Positions 1-7,390 of a stretch of 64,000 nucleotides of DNA are shown here, piece by piece (position 1 is the first letter of the stretch; every line of letters starts with the position of its first letter). The translations under genes and the position numbers were made by a program. Below the pieces are notes generated by a model. That model was given only the letters and a program-made list of their open reading frames with translations. It was not told the origin of the DNA and did not search any database. The stretch comes from Campylobacter subantarcticus LMG 24377. Lineage in GTDB: Bacteria; Campylobacterota; Campylobacteria; Campylobacterales; Campylobacteraceae. The stretch lies in assembly GCF_000816305.1 (NCBI RefSeq), contig NZ_CP007773.1, positions 930,001-994,000 on the forward strand, given 5' to 3'.

Positions 1-321
1 TAGTTTCATATTCTATTTTAAATGATTCATATCTACTATCATCCATATATAATTTAAAATGAGAAAGAATCATATATATAGTAGTAAGTCTTTGTTGCCC
101 ATCAACTAATTTATATTTTTTTCATCTTGTTCGTATTTTTTTACAATAATCGGCTGTAAGCAATAAAAACTATCTTTCTTATCATCTTCTTTTTCACAAA
201 AATTCCATATATCTTCTAATAAATCTCTAACTTGTATTTCATCCCATCTATAACCCCTTTGATAAGATGGAATTACAAAATTCAACCCAAATAAATCATT
301 TATTGATTTAATATCACTCAT
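1..321 (-). pseudogene. DUF262-family protein, 5' part, frameshifted, runs off window
   Basis: The start ATG at 321 overlaps the stop of the SIR2 gene (ATGAGTGA), so the two are translationally coupled. The first ~67 residues carry the DUF262 signature (IPSYQRGYRW). The frame then hits a stop just after a run of seven T (116-122; A7 on the coding strand). In the next frame the canonical motif DGQQRLTT follows at once and reading stays open to the window edge, so an A8 tract would restore the protein. DUF262 (ParB/Srx-like NTPase fold) proteins, often with a C-terminal HNH/DUF1524 nuclease, occur in GmrSD-type and other anti-phage systems. Whether this is phase-variable OFF, a decayed gene or a homopolymer read error cannot be told here. 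Confidence 0.75.
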
Positions 322-3016
322 TATCTTCTCCAAATATCTTTTTTTCATTTTGTTCTATAAAATCTAAAATGCTCATAATTTCACCTAAATTATTAAGTTC
401 CATTTTAGATATTTTTTTATCATACTCTTCTTTTGTTCTTTTTTTGATTTCAAAGAACTCTTTCTTATACTCTTCTTTAGGTATTTTTTTATCACTATAT
501 AAACAAAATCCTAATTCTAGTGTATACAAATCTTTATTTTCATTTTTAACTTGATTATAAATTTCTCGATTAAAATCATCTATTTCTTGTTGTGTAACTT
601 CAATTACAATATAACTCAATAATCTCAAAAGGTATATTGTATAATAATACTTATCATTTATATTTTTATTTTTTAAATTGGTTATAAATTCTGATATTTT
701 TGTATTAAAACTATCTTCTAATTTTATTTTTTTATTAATTAGTATATTAAAAACACTATAAAACATATTTGAACGCTGTAAAGCTAATGTATTATAACCA
801 CCAAATCTACCACTTAAAAACGCATTTATATATTTTTTAATAATATTAGTTATATTAGAGAAATCTAAATTTTTATTTTTTTGGTATTGATTAGATAAAA
901 AATAGTTCATACCATCATATTGAGAAATTCCTAATAAATTATTTTCTAATTTTTCATTAAAATTATCTATAATTAGATTAAAATTTTCTTGAGTTAAATT
1001 TATCCAAGAGCTAAATGCTAAAAAATTATCAAATAATTTACTATATTTAGTTGTAATAAATCCTTGAGTAATAAAATTTTTACAAATATTTTTATAGATC
1101 TTATTTATATCTTCATTATTGTCTAATTTTAATACATAGCTTTGCTTAAAATATTTATCAAAAATATTTTTTAAATCTTGATTTTCAACATACTTAATGG
1201 CAAAGCTAAATAAATATATATCTATGTCGATAGATATATTTTCTTCTTTATTTTTTTCTTTTTGCAATCCTTCATTAGCCGAATAAATTAAAAATGACTT
1301 TACAACATTGTCATATATAGATTCTAAAGAACACATAAGTTTTAAATCTATTTCTATGTTAAGTATTTTTTGAAAAATATTACTGATTAGATATATATTA
1401 TTATTTATATTAAAACCACCATTTTTATAGTTATTATAATCTCTTGAAATTTTTTCTTGTAATTCGTTAATTTTAATCAAGTTTTTATCTATATAGCTAT
1501 CTAGCTCTTTTAAAGATTTGACCTCTAATCTATTCTTTTTAGGTAATTTTAAATAAAGCTCATCTGCATCAATTTTATTCATCTCTTTTAAATAAGTTCT
1601 TATTTGTTCTTCATTTTCTTTGGTTACACCTTTAAAAATAAAATTTTTTCTATTTATTTCACTTATAAACCAAGTAGTATAATCTTTATTTTTAAAAGCA
1701 TTTTTAGATACTCTTTTTAGAGTATTATAAGATTGTATATAATGTTCATTTTGATAAAGCCAAAAAGCTAAGTTTAGTTCTTCTTCATCACTTAGATCTT
1801 TCAATGAAAGTTCTTTTATTTCTTTTTCTATATTATCATAATTGAAATATAAAATATTTTCTATATCTTTTTTATCTTTATAATCAGGTTTTATGTATTT
1901 ATTGTTTATGTAAATTAAAGTTTTGGTTAAATTAGCTATTGCTTTGTAGTTTTTTTCATCAACAAAGTTAATTAATTTTTTATTATTTATTGATATACAA
2001 TCAATATCAAAGCTAATATCTTTTGTATCCAATGTGAAATAATTTTTAAAATCTTTTACAAAAGATTTTAAAATTACAAATTTGCAATTTCTATATTTTT
2101 GTAAAAATTCTTCTACTTTGTCATTTATCTCTTGATTGTTTAATTTATTCAAAATTAAACAATTTTCATCAATATCGTTAAAAAATAAATTTAATACATT
2201 GTCAATAGAATTATTAATTTCATTTTTAAAAAAGAAATCATATAAAAATTGTTCATAATCATTTTTTTTATATATTTCATCTAAATATAAAATATAAATA
2301 TTTTTATTTTTATAAAAATCAAATTCTAATTTATCAAATTTTTTATTTATTTTGACAAGATATACAGGTTTTATGTTGCTAGCTTTAGAATTTACCCATG
2401 AAATGATTTGTTTTACATTGCTATCACTAAGCGAATATCCCATTAAAACTACCAAATCAGTAGAAAAAATACCTTTGATATAATTTTCTATTAAGGGAAA
2501 ATTATCAGAATATTTTAGATAATCATCTTCTTTAAAAACTATATTTTGATCTTCTAAACTCCCATGCATTTTAATAAGCTTTGAAAATCCAGTTGCAAAT
2601 CCTATATCTTCATCTTTTTTTATAATATTATAAAAACAACCTTCCTCATCTATTGCTTTTTCAAATAGATTATCCCAATTAGTAGTGATAAGATTTTTTA
2701 GATTTAATTTTACTATTTTTTTATGCAAGTCGTTTGGTTGTTTATTATTAGGAATAAATTCGCTTAGCTTTTGATAATAATAATTTTCTCCAAACTGATT
2801 ATAAAATTTTTCTGCTAAAACTAAATTATATTCAGAATATTTTTCGTTGCCATAAAGTTCTTTTGAAATATCTTCTATAAGTTTACTCCAAGTAGGTAAG
2901 CGAGAATTAGCACTTATGCCAGCTCCTGCAAATATACTTAAATAATTTTCATCGAGCGCTTTTTTAATATTTTTAATACTAGTATTTAAAAATACTTCAT
3001 ATTGTTCTTTCTTCAT
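314..3016 (-). CDS. SIR2-domain protein, probable anti-phage NADase
   Basis: About 900 residues. The N-terminal ~280 residues form a SIR2 (sirtuin-like) domain: GAGISANSRLPTW near residue 32, TTNWD near 112 and KMHGS with the likely catalytic His near 152. The remaining ~600 residues are Lys/Asn/Ile-rich, mostly helical and not recognised. I chose ATG 3016 because it overlaps the upstream restriction gene stop (TGATG); a GTG lies one codon earlier. The stop overlaps the DUF262 start. Large SIR2 proteins in defence islands (DSR-type, ThsA-type) deplete NAD+ on infection. That role is inferred from the fold and neighbours and is not shown for this protein. With the prophage upstream, its original promoter has been separated from it. 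Confidence 0.8.
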   Translation of the reverse strand: MKKEQYEVFLNTSIKNIKKALDENYLSIFAGAGISANSRLPTWSKLIEDISKELYGNEKYSEYNLVLAEKFYNQFGENYYYQKLSEFIPNNKQPNDLHKKIVKLNLKNLITTNWDNLFEKAIDEEGCFYNIIKKDEDIGFATGFSKLIKMHGSLEDQNIVFKEDDYLKYSDNFPLIENYIKGIFSTDLVVLMGYSLSDSNVKQIISWVNSKASNIKPVYLVKINKKFDKLEFDFYKNKNIYILYLDEIYKKNDYEQFLYDFFFKNEINNSIDNVLNLFFNDIDENCLILNKLNNQEINDKVEEFLQKYRNCKFVILKSFVKDFKNYFTLDTKDISFDIDCISINNKKLINFVDEKNYKAIANLTKTLIYINNKYIKPDYKDKKDIENILYFNYDNIEKEIKELSLKDLSDEEELNLAFWLYQNEHYIQSYNTLKRVSKNAFKNKDYTTWFISEINRKNFIFKGVTKENEEQIRTYLKEMNKIDADELYLKLPKKNRLEVKSLKELDSYIDKNLIKINELQEKISRDYNNYKNGGFNINNNIYLISNIFQKILNIEIDLKLMCSLESIYDNVVKSFLIYSANEGLQKEKNKEENISIDIDIYLFSFAIKYVENQDLKNIFDKYFKQSYVLKLDNNEDINKIYKNICKNFITQGFITTKYSKLFDNFLAFSSWINLTQENFNLIIDNFNEKLENNLLGISQYDGMNYFLSNQYQKNKNLDFSNITNIIKKYINAFLSGRFGGYNTLALQRSNMFYSVFNILINKKIKLEDSFNTKISEFITNLKNKNINDKYYYTIYLLRLLSYIVIEVTQQEIDDFNREIYNQVKNENKDLYTLELGFCLYSDKKIPKEEYKKEFFEIKKRTKEEYDKKISKMELNNLGEIMSILDFIEQNEKKIFGEDNE

Positions 3017-3889
3017 CACTCACATTCCATTTTGCCAATCTCATCTATCAAATCAACGCTTTTTATAGATAAATCAATGATTTTTAAAAGAAGTTCATAG
3101 ATATATTTACCACCTTGATAATCATTTGGATTATTTTCTATTAAACTTTTTTTATCTATGCTTATTTGGTATCTATCGATAATCCAATCAATCGCACTTT
3201 TGCCATTGATTTTATACTCATAAGCAATATTTGGTATATTTTTTATAGTGATATTTTGATTATAAAAAATATCATTTCCTAGTTTTTTCATCTTAGTGAC
3301 TTTGTAAAATTCATCATTGCTTATATCAGCTAAGATACCATCTTTAAATTCTACTTCTTTAAACATCTCATTGTTTTCATAGTTTAAATGTAAAGTGGCT
3401 AGTTTTTTACCCAAAATGCTTAAGTTTTTAAAATCTTTACTTATAGGCACTCTTGGAGCTTCTTTTGAAAGTTCAAATTTGCATTTTTCTAAATAGCCTT
3501 TGTGATTTAAAATAGCATATATATAATAAAATATATCTTCTTTGTTTATAGTTTCATCTTTTAATTGTTTTTTAAATTCATCTAAAGCAAAATCACTTAT
3601 AGCGTATTCTTTACTTCCATTTTCTTGATAAAAATAAAGCGGAAAAGCTTGAGTGTTGGCTAAAGTTTGATAGTCGGTTATAGAATTTACTATAAAAGAT
3701 GAAAATTCTTTAGTCGCCATTAAACTTGTTAAAATCAATAAATTCTCATCTGTATTTTTAGGAAATAATTTTGAAAATTGAGATTGTTCTTCATTCCAAG
3801 TTTTATCCCAGTAAAGATATTCTTTAGTAAAGGGACGATGAGAAATTTCTCTTATATTTTCTTGATTAAAATCTGTAAGGGGTATTTTA
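3016..3889 (-). pseudogene. 3' fragment of type ISP restriction-modification gene
   Basis: An open frame with no proper start enters from the prophage boundary and ends at 3016. It holds the C-terminal target-recognition part typical of type ISP/LlaGI-like enzymes, including HRPFTKEYLYWDKTWNEE about 25 residues in. The matching 5' part (nuclease, helicase and methylase) lies 35 kb away at 39023-42979 on the same strand and stops at the other prophage boundary. An internal ATG at 3696 or GTG-type starts could give a useless ~230-residue product. The fragment still overlaps the SIR2 start by TGATG, so it remains the leader of the SIR2-DUF262 genes. Together the two pieces give ~1600 residues, the usual size of this family. 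Confidence 0.8.
3885..3889. repeat. Candidate target-site duplication, left copy (TTTTA)
   Basis: TTTTA (ATTTTA if one more base is counted) occurs here and at 39026-39030, flanking the prophage as Mu-type transposition would leave (5 bp). The right end then finishes in CA as expected, but the left end would start ATAAG rather than TG. The exact left base is therefore uncertain by about ten positions: a TG lies at 3899. Confidence 0.4.
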
Positions 3890-3898
3890 ATAAGAATA

Positions 3899-4267
3899 TG
3901 TAACTATCTCTAAATAATTTTAGCAAAACTCCCAAATAATAGGCTTTTAAAACATATAAAAACAACTTTTTATCTTTCCAAATCTAAAGCGTAAAATATC
4001 CCAAATATCCCAAAATATCCGTTTTATCCCAAGAAAGTGATTAAATACTGTTTAAAAGGCAGATAAATGCGAAGTTTATTTTTAAATTTTAAATCCTAAA
4101 AAATGTTTTACTCTCCAAAGATAGTTACATTTTTACTTAAAATAAACTTATATTTTATTTTTAATGTAACTATCTTTATAAAACGCTATATAATCATAAT
4201 TTAACCATTTTTTATATAAAAATAATATGTAACTATCTATAGCTTTAAGGTTTGAAGGATAGTTACA
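3899..4267. promoter_or_regulatory. Left prophage end: five TGTAACTATC sites
   Basis: The 10-mer TGTAACTATC occurs at 3899-3908 (+), 4120-4129 (-), 4165-4174 (+), 4228-4237 (+) and 4258-4267 (-). Four of the five extend to TGTAACTATCT. The second and third face each other as a 13-bp inverted repeat, and the fourth and fifth as an 11-bp inverted repeat. The first lies at the prophage edge. Known Mu ends carry several transposase-binding sites (L1-L3), which is the simplest reading. The paired inverted copies just upstream of the repressor at 4387 could instead be its operators. The right end shows only ATGTAAC (39007-39013). Short ATCCCAAA-like direct repeats lie at about 3990-4033. The 480 bases 3901-4380 contain no gene I can see. 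Confidence 0.6.
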
Positions 4268-4386
4268 TATAAAACTTAAACTTTTTTTAAAATAAACTTA
4301 AAAATCAACCTTTCAAAATAAAATCTTTTCATTGCTTTTTGCAATTTTTTGTTAAATTCTTTTAAATTAAAATAAAAGGATTGAAC

Positions 4387-5016
4387 ATGCAAATGCAAGA
4401 AGTAATTGAGAAGTTAAAAGACATACTTGCAAGTGAAGGTAAGTGCGAATTAAAAACAAAAGATATAGCTAAAGAATTAGGTATCCACCCAGACACTTTT
4501 AATTCTATGAAATTTAGAAACTCCATTCCTTATGCACACATTTTAAACTTCTTAGAAAAAAGAAATATTAGCATTAATTACTTCTTTTATGGAAGCTCTC
4601 CAAAAGATCAATTAGAATGTGAATACAAATATAAAATTTTAAAACTATATAAAACCAATGCTAGCTTAGGTGGAGGTGGTATTAATGATATTTTAGACTT
4701 TGAAAACATATTAATAGATCAAAAGATATTAGATTTTTTTAAAACAAAAGATTGTGAGCTTATTACTTGCTATGGTGAGAGTATGGAGCCAATTATCAAA
4801 GATAGAAGTATTTGCGTAATAGATAGAAATAAAACTTTTAAGAATAAAAGTATTTGCATAGTTAATACTAAAGATGGACTTTTTATCAAACAAGTTTTAA
4901 AACAAGATAATGGAGTGATTTTACACTCTTTAAATCCTTTATATAAAGACATATTTTATAAAAATGGAGATTTTTTGCTAATTGGCGTGGTAGTTGGAGA
5001 GCTTTCTAAGATCTAA
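4387..5016 (+). CDS. Phage repressor with HTH and S24 peptidase-like domain (left end)
   Basis: About 209 residues. The N-terminal helix-turn-helix (KDIAKELGIHPDTFNSMK) is of the CI-repressor type that also occurs in Salmonella phage-like repressors. The C-terminal half is LexA/CI-like with the self-cleavage Ser in CYGESMEP and a downstream Lys in FIKQVLK. I chose ATG 4387 because AAAAGGA ends at 4380, six bases before it; an in-frame TTG at 4381 would be too close to this site. It lies just inside the left end, reads rightwards and is followed by three small genes. Its role could be a second immunity repressor or an anti-/co-repressor. The canonical C-type repressor is at 37647. Confidence 0.8.
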   Translation: MQMQEVIEKLKDILASEGKCELKTKDIAKELGIHPDTFNSMKFRNSIPYAHILNFLEKRNISINYFFYGSSPKDQLECEYKYKILKLYKTNASLGGGGINDILDFENILIDQKILDFFKTKDCELITCYGESMEPIIKDRSICVIDRNKTFKNKSICIVNTKDGLFIKQVLKQDNGVILHSLNPLYKDIFYKNGDFLLIGVVVGELSKI

Positions 5017-5018
5017 CA

Positions 5019-5051
5019 GCACACAATAAGCTAAGCCAAGCTATTGTGTGC
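5019..5051 (+). other. Perfect 10-bp-stem hairpin after the repressor gene
   Basis: GCACACAATA (5019-5028) pairs exactly with TATTGTGTGC (5042-5051). The loop AGCTAAGCCAAGC can add a GCT/AGC pairing. It sits between the repressor stop and the next gene's ribosome site (AAAAGGAG), with no T-run, so it is not a standard terminator. The loop core AGCTAAGCCAAGCTA is repeated at 5625-5639, in front of the ankyrin gene. Confidence 0.6.
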
Positions 5052-5073
5052 TTAATCAACAAAAGGAGAAAAA

Positions 5074-5394
5074 ATGAAAGAGATTAAAAACTATACTGAT
5101 GAAGAATTAAAAGAAAAAATCATGCAGGATTTAGAGGATGAATTTAAAATTTTGTATAAAAGACTTTTAAAAGAAAAAGATTATCTAGTAAGAGATAATA
5201 TCTTAGAGCTTATGACTATTTATAATATGGGTATAAACTCTTACTCAATCGCAAAAATACTTGAAATAAATGAAGAAAAAACCATTATACAAGTGCCTTT
5301 ATTTGAAAGATATATAATCGGTAGAAAATTTGTAGTTCAATACAATAGCAAAAAACAAAGATATGAATTAAAAAGTACTTTTTGTGAATTTTAA
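5074..5394 (+). CDS. Hypothetical protein, 106 aa
   Basis: Not recognised. It is charged, with an acidic/helical N-terminal half (residues 1-60) and a short C-terminal part with beta character (IIQVPLFERYIIGRKFVVQY). A strong AAAAGGAG ribosome site precedes ATG 5074. It is the first gene after the hairpin at 5019 and is followed 10 bases later by the next gene, so it probably shares a transcript with the repressor. Its position at the prophage end, outside the conserved Mu modules, suggests a lysogeny-expressed accessory gene. Confidence 0.6.
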   Translation: MKEIKNYTDEELKEKIMQDLEDEFKILYKRLLKEKDYLVRDNILELMTIYNMGINSYSIAKILEINEEKTIIQVPLFERYIIGRKFVVQYNSKKQRYELKSTFCEF

Positions 5395-5404
5395 GGGGTT
5401 AAAA

Positions 5405-5605
5405 ATGAGTATAAAATATCCAAATATAAAAGTTAAATTGGTCGGAGAAGATGGTAATGCTTTTTCAATTTTAGCTAGAGTTGATAGTGCTTTAAAAAAA
5501 GCTAAAATAGACAAAGATATTAGAGATGAGTTTTTCAAAGAAGCTACAAGTAAAGACTATAATCATTTATTAAATGTAGTATCAAGTTGGGTTAAAACAA
5601 TATAG
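5405..5605 (+). CDS. Hypothetical small protein, 66 aa
   Basis: I chose ATG 5405 (product starts MSIKYPNIKVKLVGEDGNAF) because TAAGGGG lies 5-10 bases upstream; an in-frame start at 5384 would overlap the previous gene. The sequence looks like small conserved proteins often seen on phages and plasmids (GNAFSILARVD motif, then a helical C-terminus), but I know no function for it. The order with 5074 and 5671 suggests one operon. Confidence 0.6.
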   Translation: MSIKYPNIKVKLVGEDGNAFSILARVDSALKKAKIDKDIRDEFFKEATSKDYNHLLNVVSSWVKTI

Positions 5606-5613
5606 CTTACAAC

Positions 5614-5650
5614 AGCACACATTCAGCTAAGCCAAGCTAATGTTGTCTTA
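5614..5650 (+). other. Second, diverged hairpin leader (copy of 5019 element)
   Basis: The AGCTAAGCCAAGCTA core (5625-5639) is repeated, flanked by ACATT and AATGT that pair with each other. In the 5019 copy the flanks are AATA and TATT. The paired bases have changed together while the core is fixed. Like the first copy it lies between a stop codon and an AAAAGGAG start signal. Confidence 0.5.
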
Positions 5651-5670
5651 TCAAAACAAAAGGAGATAAG

Positions 5671-5958
5671 ATGAATAGAATAATATCAGATATAAGACAA
5701 GGTGTTAGCAAGGGATTTATAAATGCAATTTGCAATGGCAACAATGATGTTGTATTAGAGTATCTTAAAAACGGTATGAGTGCTACTAAAGAATGTATGG
5801 GCGAACAACCTATGTTTTATGCTATTAATCATAATAATTTTGGAGCTATTTTACTCTTATTAAAATACGGAGCTATTTTAGAAAAAGATTATCTAGAAGA
5901 ATACAAAGAAAATTTTAGAAAAGAAGCTTTAGAATTTTTAGCTTCTTTGCTTAAGTAA
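5671..5958 (+). CDS. Ankyrin-repeat-like small protein, 95 aa
   Basis: The central segment reads as one to two ankyrin-type repeats (NGNNDVVLEYLKNGMSA, then QPMFYAINHNNFGAILLLLK). Single small ankyrin proteins are common accessory genes in phages and usually mediate protein binding; no partner is evident here. It has a strong ribosome site (AAAAGGAGATAAG). A bidirectional terminator separates it from the convergent Dam gene. The family call rests on the repeat pattern alone. Confidence 0.6.
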   Translation: MNRIISDIRQGVSKGFINAICNGNNDVVLEYLKNGMSATKECMGEQPMFYAINHNNFGAILLLLKYGAILEKDYLEEYKENFRKEALEFLASLLK

Positions 5959-5979
5959 AAGAGAATATTATATTCTCTT
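5959..5979. terminator. Bidirectional hairpin between convergent genes
   Basis: AAGAGAATA (5959-5967) pairs with TATTCTCTT (5971-5979) around a TTA loop. A-rich and T-rich flanks lie on both sides. It sits between the ends of the ankyrin-like gene and the Dam gene. Confidence 0.7.
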
Positions 5980-5989
5980 AACTTTATTC

Positions 5990-6802
5990 TTAAAAGTTCA
6001 TTATTAAAACCTCCTTGCTCTCTTTTCTTTTTAAAACATTATTATTTAAAGAATATCTTATCTTTAATTCTTTAATATTAAAGCCCCTATAAAGCTCTCT
6101 TACAAGCTCACAATCATTATAAGAAAGCATAAATTTGCCCTTGATGTTTTTTAACAACTCATTTAATAGTTTATGCTCTTTTATTCCAAAACCATTAGTG
6201 TTTTTATAATAATTTTCAGTCCCCACATAAGGTGGATCTAAATAAAACAAAGCTTCATTATAATCATATTCTTTTAAAATATATTCAAAGCTTTTATTCT
6301 CAATACTAGCATGTTTAAGCCTTTGTGTATGTAAGCTAAAATCTCTAAGCAATCTTTTTGGCGCTCTTTGTTTGCTCATAGCAAATTGCCCCATGTTTGA
6401 TCCAAAAGAAGTACTAATAAGATAAAAATAAAAAGCAGCTCTTTCTATATCATTTCTTGGCTTTAATTCTTTATTTTTTATCATTGCAAATATCTTTCTA
6501 CTCACTAACATAGAATTAAGCACATTTGCTAAGCTTTGTGGTTTATTTCTAATACAAAGATGTAGATTAATAAGCTCGTTATTTATATCATTAATAACTT
6601 CTATTTTTGAAGGACTTTTTTGATAAAAAACACTCAAAGCTCCACCAAAAACTTCTATATAAGTTTTATGCTCTGGCATTAAAGCAATGATTTCTTTAGC
6701 TAAATAGTTTTTACCACCCAACCAAGCAAAGGCGGCTTTTAATTTAGTTTGTGTAGGTTTAGTTTGTGTGCTAGTTTTTAGAAATTTGTTTATAGTGTTC
6801 AT
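5990..6802 (-). CDS. dam: Phage DNA adenine methyltransferase (D12/Dam class)
   Basis: A 270-residue N6-adenine methyltransferase. The SAM-binding motif WLGGKNYL lies near residue 27, VFGGALSV near 51 and the catalytic DPPY at 189-192, as in class D12 enzymes (GATC-type Dam). Start ATG 6802 has AAAAGGA upstream. Phage-borne Dam proteins protect phage DNA from restriction or alter host methylation, and Campylobacter Mu-like prophages are known to carry one. It reads in the same direction as the tail operon, about 100 bases after the gpG-like gene, and could be co-transcribed with it. The target sequence cannot be deduced. Confidence 0.85.
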   Translation of the reverse strand: MNTINKFLKTSTQTKPTQTKLKAAFAWLGGKNYLAKEIIALMPEHKTYIEVFGGALSVFYQKSPSKIEVINDINNELINLHLCIRNKPQSLANVLNSMLVSRKIFAMIKNKELKPRNDIERAAFYFYLISTSFGSNMGQFAMSKQRAPKRLLRDFSLHTQRLKHASIENKSFEYILKEYDYNEALFYLDPPYVGTENYYKNTNGFGIKEHKLLNELLKNIKGKFMLSYNDCELVRELYRGFNIKELKIRYSLNNNVLKRKESKEVLIMNF

Positions 6803-6904
6803 AACAAATTCCTTTTAAAATAAAATTTAATTAGCTAGCTTCTAAAAAGAAGGTTATAATGCTTTTGCTAGTTTTTAGAAAGGAGAGCTTATGGCTTTCC
6901 TATT

Positions 6905-7387
6905 TTAGTTTTTGCTAATTTTTTTAATAAAATCTTTAGTATCTTCATAAATTGTTTCTCTTACGCTTTTATGTAAAACATTGTTATTATCTATTGGTAA
7001 AAAAGCTCTTGCTGGTATATATTTGCTACCATATTGATGAGTAAGTCCATATTTAAAACCTTTCTTGCTTTGTATATTATTAAAAACTTCTACACTATTT
7101 TTACTAACTTTACTTTGCCAATTCGTTTCTTTGCTTAACTCACCATCTCTTTTTAAAATACCATTATTTTTTCCTTCTTTAATTTTTTGTTTTATTGTTG
7201 CTGGTTTTAAACCTTGCCATTTTTGCCCAAAAATACTACGCTCATTTTTAAAAGAATCTATGATAGCATTTCTTATACTTTCTCCAGCACCTGCTAAAAT
7301 GCTTTGCCCATGTTTATCCATATCTATTAATTTATCACAAGCCTTAAAAAAGTTTTCAAGTCCTTTAATCTCTATATAATCGCTCAT
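6905..7387 (-). CDS. Phage virion morphogenesis protein (Mu gpG-like)
   Basis: 160 residues matching the phage virion morphogenesis family: an N-terminal helix, then FGQKWQGLKPATIKQK, a central L-K-R-D-G-E-L-S segment and a C-terminal YGSKYIPARAFLPID motif. In Mu and relatives this is gpG, acting in tail completion and head-tail joining. It is the last tail gene of the minus-strand late operon, directly after the tape measure gene. The 100 bases downstream (6803-6904) hold a CTTCT/AGAAG hairpin, possibly a weak terminator or leader for Dam. Confidence 0.8.
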   Translation of the reverse strand: MSDYIEIKGLENFFKACDKLIDMDKHGQSILAGAGESIRNAIIDSFKNERSIFGQKWQGLKPATIKQKIKEGKNNGILKRDGELSKETNWQSKVSKNSVEVFNNIQSKKGFKYGLTHQYGSKYIPARAFLPIDNNNVLHKSVRETIYEDTKDFIKKISKN

Positions 7388-7390
7388 AAA

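Noticed and set aside
3894-3898. GAATA as the target-site duplication, with the phage starting at TG 3899
   Set aside because: No GAATA follows a CA at the right end. TTTTA is the only short repeat that fits both junctions, though it leaves a non-TG left end.
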